From Luscinia megarhynchos (taxonomy: Eukaryota > Chordata > Aves > Passeriformes > Turdidae): a stretch of 64,000 bases of DNA. The stretch is taken from NCBI GenBank assembly GCA_034336665.1, contig CM067570.1, positions 11,244,002-11,308,001 on the forward strand. Reading direction: 5' to 3'. Positions 1 to 10,700 of the stretch are shown one piece after another. A program made the translations under genes and the position numbers. Each line of letters begins with the position of its first letter. Position 1 is the stretch's first letter. The notes beneath the pieces were generated by a model. The model was not told the origin of the DNA, searched no databases, and saw nothing but the letters and a program-made list of their open reading frames with translations.

Positions 1-3000
1 AAGTAGAATTTAGCCTAATGTGATGGTGATTAAATAAAGGAAATCCTATACTCTGATATATCTTCTGGCATGTGCTCTTATTCTGGCTTTTCTGCACCAC
101 CTGCAGTCAGTTTCCTCATGTGTACTCAGCCTTTGAATCCACAATGTCAAAGAAGTGGAACTAATTCTATCTAGATCCTACACAAATCTGTGCAGAGTAG
201 TATTTTAAGTTCTTGCCAGTGAACACCCATTCTAAAAGTTACTGAGCAAGCATTTTTTCACTAAAAGTAAAACCTTTCTAGTTTCTGCTTTTGTATCTTA
301 AAAAAACCCCAAACATTTTCAGTGCTACCTTTGAAGTCACTGGTCTTGAGTAATCATAATAAATACATTAAGATTTTTCTGTAATGGTCCTGAGAAAAAT
401 TACATGCTAGCTTTTCATTTACTGTGCTCATTCTCTTTGAGACACTGGGGATAAAACCCAAATGGGCTTGATTGTTAGGAAGCCATTGCTTCCTTCTGCC
501 AGTGTTTGCCAGAATGAGTGTGATGTGAGTGGGGAATGGGGATTTCTCTCCAGCTCTAAGGAGTTGCTGCTCTAGGCTCTGGTTGTAGTGGAATGTGCTC
601 ATGTGGACATTGCAAAAGCTGACACGGGCTGCAAACATTGGCACTGGTGTACTGCTGCTGAAGCATGGTTTGTGAGATCCTGTGTGCATACAAGTTCTCA
701 AAGGCTCTGCTTGCTCTCAGGGCACTGAATTAAAGTTGTGGGGAGACAAGAGTGTTCCTAAGTCCTGCTTTGATTAGCTAGGAGCAGGCAGAAACTCATG
801 CTTTTTAGTGTATCAGGAGAGTGCTGTGGCAGACAGGCTGTGCTGCTCAGTACTCCCAGAGAAGCATCAGCATCAGTCTGGTTCCCCATCCCTTTCCTTT
901 GCTAACAGCTGCAGTGGGTGCTCTGGAGCCCAGAGACCCAGCTCTTTAACTTAGTAGCCATTGTGAAGGAGCTCAGAGGCATCTCAGACCACTGTTTGGT
1001 AACCGAGCATAGCCTGGATTATATAATTCAACTTAGAATTATTCTTAAATAAACAAAACTTGTCTGTACACTTTGCTTGTGTATGTGTGCTCACAGTCTG
1101 TAGTAATATGCATCTTCATAAAGATGAAGCATTTTGTTATGGTAGAAATTTCTGGTCATCATGCTGGTCATGCCTGTTTTACTAGTTGATAATCTTTCTC
1201 AAAAGGCATGTAGGCTGGGAGTTGTTCTGTAGTTTTCCCTCTGTGGTGGTGTTTTGTGGTTTTTTTTTTTGTCTCAACCACCTTCAGTTTAAGACATTCT
1301 TGCCTCATTATTATTGCCCACTGAGCGTTTTACAGTATTCTAAATGGTCATCTAGTTAAAGTATATTAATTATGCATCAGGCCAGGCATTCTGGATGGGA
1401 ATCACTGATGTATGATGTGTGTAACACTGTACAGTTTTGCCAGTGTTCTTGCATTAGCCTTTAGCCAGACAGATAATGCCTTGGGACAGAAGGCTCCTGT
1501 TTTCTGTGGCTGTACAGGCTGTAGGCTGACAGCCTTGTTTTTTCCTTTATTGTTCTGGGGTAACTGCACCTATTTTGTTTCTTGGCTCAGAGGTGGCTGC
1601 TTGGAAAGTTTAGGATGCCCCACAATATCACAGGAGGGGCATATATAAGGTGCTGGGCAACATGTCCCTGTTAATGACTGTAAATAAACCTAAATGAAGG
1701 CACTGGGAAGGGCTGGTTCTGCAGCTTCTCCAGGTCCCTCCAGCACAGCTTACTGCTTTAACTTCACTGACCCAGCCATCCTCTGAGACTTAACCCAAAA
1801 GGAAACAAGGTGCAGCTTGGCATTTTTGCCTCCCTGTAGCTATCTCTAGAAAGCTTTCTGCTGCAGGACTTGCATGCATTAGCAGGCTTTGCAGGATGTT
1901 CTGTGGAGTCTGGAAGTGGGATCTGCAGCATTTCTGCCCCCCCGTGTTCTGTGTAACTGGAGGCAATAAGATGTGTTTGCCTTTTTTTGTAACAGCACTT
2001 TGTCCTAAAAATGTCAGGATTCTCTTTCCTTCCAAACACAACTCTGCGTGCTTGTTGTCAGTGCTTTTACACCTCGGTGTGCAGTGTGTGTAGAGAATGA
2101 GCATCCCTTCAAGAAGTGATAAGTAATAACAGTAGAAACTGCAATTTCCTTTGTGTTGACAATGATGGGTGTTGGGGCAGTCAGCAACGAGGTGAGCTGC
2201 ACTGGTCATAATTGCCTGAGGAGGCAGAAGGATCTGTGCAGGGAATGCCAGCTGGGGAGTGCAGGCTGGAGAAGTGCCTCACCCTATGATGTCATGGCAG
2301 CAGATGGTGCAAATAGCTGGAAATCTGGACCTGGTTGCGGGGCTGGAGTCACCTGCCCTGTCAGCACATAGGGCTCCTGCCCTTTGCTGGTGAAAAATGC
2401 TGTCCGTGTCAAGGATTCAGATTGTTGGTATGCCTGCTAATGAAGTTACATAGGGCATAGGTAGTCCAGGTAAGACAAAATACCACCTATCAATTCCACA
2501 GGTGTCTCCTTATTCCTTCAGGTTTTGGTAAAGAAGCCCCAGGCTGCTGCCAGCAGGTGTCTCCCTGGGAGCTTGGTTTAATCTTGGTTGCTGTTTTCCT
2601 GTAGCACCAACCCTGGAAAATACAGAGAACTCAATTTCAGGTGTGACTAAGCTTCAAGCAGTTGTCAAGAACAACTAAATTAAAGTATTTTTTCCTAACA
2701 TGTTGTGATTTGATTTCTGCTTTTCCCAAGCGATTTGCAAATGTCCTTTTTTGAGTATGCATAGAGCAGTTTTGAAGATAATATTGGAAAAACAAGAAAA
2801 CATTTGTGACACTACTTTCATCTTTAGTAGGAGGAGGAGAAAAGGATCATTACAAACAACTGTTCAGGAATGGAGCTTAATCTAGACTCTGTCAATGTCC
2901 TGAAGTCTTCACACCCTTGAGAATGTCCCTCAGCTGTGTTTCAGTTTACTCACACGTTAAAATAACAACAGATATTTTTTTGTTTTATTGAATGGTTCTG

Positions 3001-6000
3001 CCTTTTAGTCATGTTTATATAATTTTGAATGTGAATTCTGTGCAAAGCTGAGCACAGATCTGGCAGAGGAGGCTGTTGCCTGGGGTGCTGGGTGTAGTGT
3101 GGATGACCAGCAGCTGGTGATACTGATGCCCACTTTGTCTGCTGCCTGAATCCTGATGTTTGCTTGCTGTGACCACTGGGAGTCCAGGCTGTTGCCATAA
3201 GTTTTCCAGCAAATGCTGAGATGGAGGTGAAGGCAAGGAGGGGAAAGGTTCATTGATTGCTCTTTAACCTGACACATCCTGCTATGTGTGCATGTGGAAG
3301 TGTGCCTAAGGGAGTTCCTGTGCCTCTGCAGAATGGAATTTTTCTGTCTTGTGAATGAAGGCAGAAGAATTCACTTTCTTTTATATAATTATTTGCATAA
3401 ATAATTAAACTTCAGTAAGGCTGAGACAAAGTCTTAACATTGCCACTGCAGTGCAGCACAGAGGATTAATATTAAAGTGGGAAATAGTGTGCTTTCCCTT
3501 CAGTTTGGGAGTGACAGAATGGTGTGACAGGGCTAGTTTCCACAATTCTATCAAAAGGTGTTTTTGACTCCAGAAGATCTGCCTGAGCCATCCTGCATCG
3601 ACAGCCTTTCTCATTGACTGGTATCTCTAGGGCTCAGGGACCCACTTTGTGTCTTTTATCTCTGAAGATTATGCTAATGAGAGTGCAGTGAGGAGGGAGT
3701 AATAAGGCAGTGCAATGTATTTTCAAGGGTCCAGAACAAAACTGGGGCAGCTCCCCCAAGCACAGTCAGCAGGGAAAGCCACAGCAGTGACACACAGAAG
3801 CATCACCCTGGTGTGGAGTGTGTTCCAGGCTCTGAAGTAGCTGGGGTGTTTGTGAAGGCTGGGGAGATGTATGGACAGCCTGGCAGTGAATGGAGGGTGG
3901 GTGTCCCACAAGGCATGATGAGGAACCTCTGGGCAGCCACTGGGGTAAGTGCAGGGCAGGGAAAAAGCTGCTTTTGCTCTTTAAATTGAAACTTTATGTA
4001 AATGTGTGGGCTTCTGGGGTGGGTGTGTTTCTCCAAGGTATTCACTGTGGATTTCCTGGTGCTCTTGAGGTCTGGGGGAAGGCTGTGTAGCTGGCTGGAA
4101 AAAGCACTGTGGGAATATTGTATTTCCAAGGATTACTTTCAGGAAAGTAAATCCTTATCTCTGTCTCTTCTCCACTTTGATTTTGCCTTCTGTACATGTC
4201 TGCATCTGTCTCTCAATTATTTAATTTTTTAAAAATCAGTATGGGGTAAAGGCTGGGTCTGTGCAGCTCCTCACACATGGGTGTTTGTTTCTTATTTAGG
4301 TGTCTCTATGAACCATTGTAAAGTAATTGGTGAAACTTATAAATAAATCCTAGCTCTTAATGATTTTATTTCAGTTTTTGATGGTTTTGTGAATTATTCT
4401 GGCTGTTTGAGCTGGTACTCTTTCACTCAGTATCATAGTTATTATGTTGTCTCCTACTGATATTTAAATCAATAAAGCTTGTAGGAATGTAAGATTTGTA
4501 CCACCTCTTTTCTAAATCTACTTAAAGCTAATGGAAACTTTCATATGGCTGAAAATTGTCTAAGTGACAGTTTCACTAACTCTTAAAAACTCCAATTTCC
4601 AGGTGTGTTAGTTTCATAAACAGAAGTTTCTTAAAATTTTTGTTTGCTGTGTTTTTAGTTGTGCTAATGCTCATAGATTCTATTAGAGGGGGCATGCTGT
4701 GAATTGTTGACTTGATGGCATTAATACTGTCAACATTATGATTTAAAAAGTTGTTTTGAAGTAAACAGGCTCATTAAATCCTTTTTATCTGTCTCTTATT
4801 TTCAAGTCTTTAAAGCTCCTGTTCTCAATCATCCCCACAGCCATTCGTCATGGTTACATCTTAAATAGCAGTAATTTAATTCTAAGATTGAAAATTTTAA
4901 TATCCCTCAGAAAAGTAATTTAAATCATCATGAGTTGCGTGATTTCAGATCAATCTTCTGCAGGATGATTTTGTTTGACTTACCAGGCCAGTCCCTGAGA
5001 GGAGATTTTGAGTCTTGCCTGGGCTATTTTCAGATTGAAGTCGAAATTTACTTTCCCTATGCTTATTGTGTCTGCCTAGTCTGATGTTGGATGTAGTCAG
5101 GTCTAAGTGTACAACCATTTCCTCACACCACTTTGGTAAAGTTAAATTTATCATATTGGTATGAGTTTAATAAATATAGGTTTCCTCACTAGCAGAAATG
5201 TGTTTTTTTAGTGATTTCTACTCACTAAATGTTCTTCTGCTTACAGAGGGATGGCAGGCACGAATACTCTGAAGTTGCTGTAGATAGGTTCTTGGCTGTA
5301 AGCAGTATGTGCATTAGAACAACAGCCTTTGTAAATACAATGTACTTGGAGCAGAAGATAATTCCAGTGTTTCTTTGAGGATTCTTCTTTTCCTTTGTAA
5401 TAGGAAAGTTGAAGACCTGTTAGATTCATTAACTTGGGATTAGACGGAATGAGAGGGGCAGCCAAAATGATGAGTGCCTTCTTTCCTTGCTAAGGAGGGG
5501 AAACTGAAGCATTTGGGATTAAAGGAAAGCACATGGTGTTATTAGAATTATTAAAGCAAAAAGCATTTTGCATCTACCTGGACTGACATTCTTGGCCTGG
5601 GTCTCTAAGCATCACCTTACCTGTGACTGATGGCAATTGTGATGTTTATTGTATTTATTATGGCCACAAATACATTGACTAGATTTGCATTGTTGAAACC
5701 TTATTCAGAAATACTCCTAACCAGAATGATGCAGATTCTAGTTTAAACAGGGTGATATATGTGAGATTAGAGAAAAAAAAGCCAGGATACTGAAGGATAG
5801 GTATGTCCCTGTCATTGTTCAGCCCTTGGAGCAATTCATGCTGAAGTCAGGTTTTTGGGACTCTACTTCAAAGCCAGTTGTGAAGGATGATGTGGTGGTT
5901 CAGCACATAATGCCAGACTGCAGCAGTGGGGGTGGGCTGGGACTGGAGCTGGGTTGACCTGGGATAACTGGATATCATGGGAGAGGGAGGGGCAGGTGGT

Positions 6001-7329
6001 GTTGGTGGGGCTGACCAGGGTCACTGAGCCCAAGTGGGCGGCATTTTAAAGGCTCAAGACACTGCCTGGTGTGGAGGGTGGGAAGGAGGAGCTGTGTCTG
6101 GGGCCAGGGAGAGCAGCTGGGACACTGGGAGAAGGCCAAGCAGGAAACCTTAATGGTGTGCTGTGCTCATGTACTTGTGCTTGTAGCTGTGACTCCTTTG
6201 TTTTTAAACACTTAATCCTGCTGAGGAGCACATACACGCTTCTTTATCTTTAATGGGTTTATAGCCTCATTTTCCTGGAGAAACCTCTACAATACCTGTG
6301 TTGGAGTTGGACAGCTTGCAGCCAAGCCCTGCATGGGTTTTGTGTGTGCTGATGGGAAGAGGCATCTAACCTCAGCTGAAGCTGTCTCCCTTGGACACCC
6401 AACAGAGGGTGACAACAGAGGTCACAGCTGGAGATGGGGGTGCCACATGCTGCCCTGGGGGGAGGTCATGAGCTGAGATGTCAAAGGGGTGTGTGTCTCA
6501 AAAATATGGTCCAGTGCTCATGGACTTGTGCCTGGCAGAAAGGAGTAAAGAGGAATACACTTTGTTTCCTGTGGCATCAGTAGTATTGCTGGTTTGTATT
6601 CTTGGCTTGTAAAGGGTTCTCAGATCTTTGGGGAGCTGGGCTTTGCCCACCTAGTAGGGGTTGAGCATGGAATTTGGAAGTGCTGTAATGTCAGCTTTAG
6701 CAGCTGCCTGTCTGTTCCTGGTGGAGCATGCCATAGGAATGGTGTGGAGGCAGGTTCCTCTGGTGTCATGTGCTTTCATCTGCAACCAAAAGGGGGATTC
6801 TTCTGAGAGTGATGCAGGTGATTCATGCAAGAAGTACCCATCTTGCCTGTTTCAGCTGCCCTGATGCTTGGAAATGGAACAGATGATGAGTGGGCACAGT
6901 GGGCCCAGGACGGGTTTCATCCTTTGCAGAGTCAAATCTGAAGACTATAGTGGGGCATCTTTGTTAGGAACAGATATGATGGAAAGCTCTCTTCCCAGAC
7001 TGTCATCACTATAGAGTAGCTGCAAATAAATAACTAAAAGATTTGTATCTGACATCCTAAAGTTTTTAAAAGCTAGAAAGCACGTTTTTTCATTGGAAAG
7101 GACATTTGACATTTGAGACTCTGCTTTAAAAGGTCCCAGGCTGGTGGTGCAGGCAGGGGAAGTGCTGGCCCTTGTTTACCATGGTTCCTGAATAGTAGTG
7201 CAGCCTCTTCTCACCACTTTTCACCTTGCCCAGACCTGAAGGGGTTACGTTTTAAAATGAATAATGACTAAATTTATTCGTCATGGACAAATGATGACAG
7301 CTGTTGAGATGCTCCTGTTAGCGCTTCCC
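1..7329 (+). other. Non-coding upstream stretch, probably an intron of the long CLASP1 isoform
   Basis: No exon with a CLASP-like product or any other recognisable coding sequence is seen on either strand; open frames are short and have no codon pattern. It is AT-rich with short A or T runs (near 299 and 1259) and a G-rich patch near 5890-6150. Because the TOG1 exons of full-length CLASP1 are absent, they should lie upstream of position 1, which makes this an internal intron; that placement is inference. Confidence 0.6.
5890..6150 (+). other. G-rich, G-skewed intronic patch
   Basis: This stretch carries many GGG and GGGG runs on the plus strand, for example gtgggggtgggctggg near 5924-5940 and runs near 5982-6010 and 6071-6085, in an otherwise AT-rich intron. 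The run spacing would allow RNA or DNA G-quadruplexes. No coding content or known repeat family was recognised. Confidence 0.4.
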
Positions 7330-7663
7330 AGGGGATGAAGTCAGGCTGGTTCCTAGTGCAAGGCAGCCGAGCCGGGCAGACTCAGCTCATCTGCATCCCG
7401 CATCACTCGCCTGGCTCCCCTCGCTAGTCGGGAATTTCCTCCCTGGAAGTGAACTGAAGTTTCCTGGGCTGAAATGGGTGTTGATAAGAATTGTGGGATC
7501 TGCAGCCGTAGAGAGAGGACAGAGGCTGGGGCTGTTTAATTCCACGTGTGGAGACAGCATGCTTAATGAATCGGAGGGCAATGATTGATTATGTTCTGAC
7601 TGAAGGCAGTGGCGCTCCGTGAAGCACTCTTACATCTGGGCACGCTATGGAAAATATGAAGGA
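7330..7663 (+). promoter_or_regulatory. Possible internal promoter and 5' UTR of the short CLASP1 isoform
   Basis: This stretch lies directly upstream of the alternative first exon. It has about a dozen CpG dinucleotides in some 330 bp, against few in the neighbouring intron, and a palindromic E-box CACGTG at 7543-7548. No clear TATA box is placed. Alternative 5' ends are known in the CLASP family (CLASP2 alpha, beta, gamma), which makes an internal promoter plausible. Transcription start evidence is not available from sequence alone. Confidence 0.35.
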
Positions 7664-7670
7664 ATGTTGA
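7647..7670 (+). other. Upstream ORF overlapping the start codon of the short isoform
   Basis: An ATG at 7647 in a strong context (G at -3, G at +4) opens a seven-codon frame, MENMKEC, ending at TGA 7668-7670. It overlaps the main ATG at 7664 in another frame, so a ribosome using it would terminate 4 nt past the main start. It is real only if the transcript leader includes this stretch. Confidence 0.35.
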
Positions 7671-7700
7671 GGAAGCTTATTTGCAGAAGGATATGTACTT
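7664..7700 (+). CDS. CLASP1: CLASP1 alternative first coding exon (short, membrane-type N-terminus)
   Basis: ATG at 7664 is followed by codons for [12 protein letters not shown], then one nucleotide and the donor GTAAGC at 7701. Joined to the exon at 11131 the junction codon is T|AT, giving [15 protein letters not shown]. This mirrors the known CLASP2-beta start (MRRLICKRICDYK as remembered), in which the two cysteines form a proposed palmitoylation motif. The cysteines here are residues 7 and 11, among basic residues. The phase fit and the LICxRIC match make this a convincing exon. The product would lack TOG1 and could be membrane-tethered; palmitoylation is inference. Confidence 0.75.
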
Positions 7701-10700
7701 GTAAGCAATTTTCTCTTCTTCTTCTTAAATAATGTAAAGGAATTGAAAAATGTAAAGCAGATTGTCTTCTCTCTGAGACAGCAGAGTGGAGAGCAGACAA
7801 AGGCCTCTTTTATAAGGGCATGTCTTTGATAGAGAGTACTGTAAGGTCCTTATAAATAAGCACTGGGGGTGTCCTGTGATGGGAGAAGTCAGTGGTTATT
7901 TAGTGTTAGAATGGGGCACCGATTTTGCTTCAGTGCACCTCAGCTGGTGTCCTGAGAGTTACACCCATGCTGAATTTGCCATTTCAGATACGCTGAAAAA
8001 TATGATCCCAGTTCGAATGATTATTATGAGCAGGAATCGATGGGTGGCAAGAAAAAAAGGTTTTTTTAAACAATAATGTATAGTACCTTGGTTTTCTGTT
8101 CTTTTCTGTACTCCTGTGTGCAGGTTCCTTTCTGTTCTTTGTTTCTCTTTCTGTTCAGCACACGTGCTGCTGGCAGACTGGATGTGCAGTTCTGGATGTG
8201 GTGCTGTCATTCTGCACTGCTTAGATGAGAAACTGCTGTTGGGTTATTGAAGGGATATTCTGGTTTGATAAATATGTAGTGCTTAGTTTGCTGACTTAAT
8301 GAATAGGAAGATGCAATTGTAATCCAGAGCTGTGGGTGGGCTGGTTTGATTTTTGGAGTGTTGTATTCTTGCTAATGCTGAGAAAAGCCTGTTTTAGAAA
8401 GCAATGATAGTCTGTTTAGTTGCTAAAATGCTACAGGAGTGCAGTGCTTTTAATATCTAGATTTTTTAAAGTTTTGATTTATTATATGAAATAGCAAACC
8501 ACACCCTCTTCTCCTTTCAGAGGGCTGAGGCTTTAAAAATACATATAGAAGAGGAAGTGAGATAACTAAGGCTGCATCTAGATAGCCTGAAGTGCAGCTG
8601 ATGGAGAATTTTATTGCCAGATGAAAGAGGTTATGAGCTAGTAAAATAGTCTTTTGTTTCGAGTATGACTGTCTCCTGGCTGTTACTACACATATGTCAA
8701 TTAATAGTTTGCTAGATATTTATATAGGAGCTTTTGAAATAAGTGCAACTGGACAAGTTTTGCTTAGAAGTTTTTGGATTGAATGGCTGTGCTATTCTTT
8801 CTGAATCACTTAAACCTTGTCCTAGAGGCTTCAGAGATTACACATTTTAAAGCCTATTTTGTTCTGCCCTGACCTTGGTACAACTCACACCAAATAGTGC
8901 TTTTGAAATTATTCCTGTTTGAACTAGACTGTGTTTTTTGGGAGAAAAAAGTTGCGTTTTTAAGAACTACTGGTGGTAGAATTCGCTGGGTGATGTACCT
9001 CCTAACCTTGCAGAGGGTCAGCCCTGTGATTATTGCAAAATGAGAAGGGAGAGCACAGGGGAAGAGAGGGGGGAAAAAAGGCAACCCAGAATTTAATTTG
9101 TTTTTAACCTGCAGCCAGTTGCTTTTTTGTGTATTTTTCTGTTAGGCGAGAAACAATATCAATAAATCACGTTGGAAAACTGTGTTAATTAATCTTCAGT
9201 AGCTGTCTTAACACAGAATATAATCAAGTAACTTATTAAGAATCTGGCCAGACTAAACAATCTCTTGCAGAGAATTTTCATTTAATTGAATTAAAAACAT
9301 ATTTTCTAATCCTTTAATCATTCTCATGATTGTTCCCTGAGCTCTTTTCAAATTATTTTTGAATTACATATGTCAGAGCAAGACTGGTGTCAATAGGGAG
9401 ATAGCATGGTCTCCATGGCTGCCCTCAGGCACCATGTTAAAGAGACAGCCCACATCCTAATTGTGGCTTATATTCTCTTTAGCTGTGTGACCTGAAATTT
9501 ATCCAAGTTAAAGTTCTTGTGTTCACTTTCACCTTGTTCACTTTTCCCTTTAACAGCAGTACAAGTACGAGCCTTGTACTTGTTACCCCTTTCCTTTAGC
9601 ATTGCTTTTATTATTTTACCCCTTCCCTTTAGAGTTGCTTTTTTTCCCTGGCCCTTTTCCATATTCCAAGGCATCTTGAACATCAAAATTAGGAGGAGAG
9701 ATGTCCTTGTCCACCTTTTTTAACTTTCTGGATGCTTTGTGTACCTGCTGTGTCAGTATTGATTGTGATTGGAGTATGGCTTCACGTGCACTGCTGCATA
9801 TCAAAAATGGGGTGTGTAGGTTTTTAGATATCTGTGGTAGTTCTCTAGTGTCCAGCTGCTGATAAGCCAGTGCCACTTACGGGGCAGAGAAAACTGAAGG
9901 TGGTTGAGCTGAGAACAAAACAGGCTTTTCTTCCTGTTCTTTTGCTTCCCCTAGAATATGCCTGTGCTATTATCAGGTTATTTTTTTACTTTCAGAAAGC
10001 TCAGCCTGTATTGAATTTCACTCGTTAGTGTCTAGCTAGGAGCCTGTATTTGTTTCTAGATGTTCCCAGATGCTTTCCTGTGCAGGGATGGATTAAAGCA
10101 CCTGTTTGACTTTTTGCCAAGTGAAAATTGTGAAGGAAATGTCCCTAATCTGGTGGAGAGTGGGTGTGTACCTTGGGCTGTTGGAGAGGGACAGCCATGA
10201 AGCAGGTCTCAGATCTTGGATGAAGTGTTCATGTGGAGAAGCTGAGTGATGGGGGCTGAGCTGGCTTTCTAGCCTCAATAATTATGGTTCCATCTATATC
10301 AGCTGCCCAACTGCTTTGTCACCTTTCAACCTAAGGCTGTTTTTTCAAGTGAATTAACTAATCTGTGTAAAACTGCAATATAAGCAGTCCTTTGGAATTG
10401 AAGTAACCTTGACTGAGAATCAAAGCAGCTGTAATTCATTTTTAGTTAATTTATGTTCACGTTTGGTGGTAGAGGCTAAAGTTGGATGTACACAAAAGGT
10501 TCTATAAGGTTTAATGCCCCTTATATTTATGTTTTTATGAATATGAGGAAACTTTTTGTATTTCCTTGTAAAGAATCTCTGGTGTTAATTTAAAGAGTTG
10601 AAGGGGATTTGTAGCTCCAGGTGGGTCTGTGATTAATGGTCTGTGGTTCATCAACAATATGGGTGTTGCCATGTGAACCTTCCTGGAGATGCTGTTTATC

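Noticed and set aside
8011..8021. tRNA B-box-like gttcgaat motif
   Set aside because: There is no A box at a suitable distance and no cloverleaf can be drawn.
7998..8030. Resemblance to the end of the exon before [10 protein letters not shown] in full-length CLASP1 (an AATATGATCC..AATGAT pattern)
   Set aside because: Aligning it needs an extra base, the frame is not kept and there is no GT donor at the required position; treated as coincidence.
9616..9876. 86-residue minus-strand open frame that might be retroelement gag-like
   Set aside because: No motif such as a CCHC knuckle or protease is seen, and it overlaps a small tandem repeat; nothing supports a gene.
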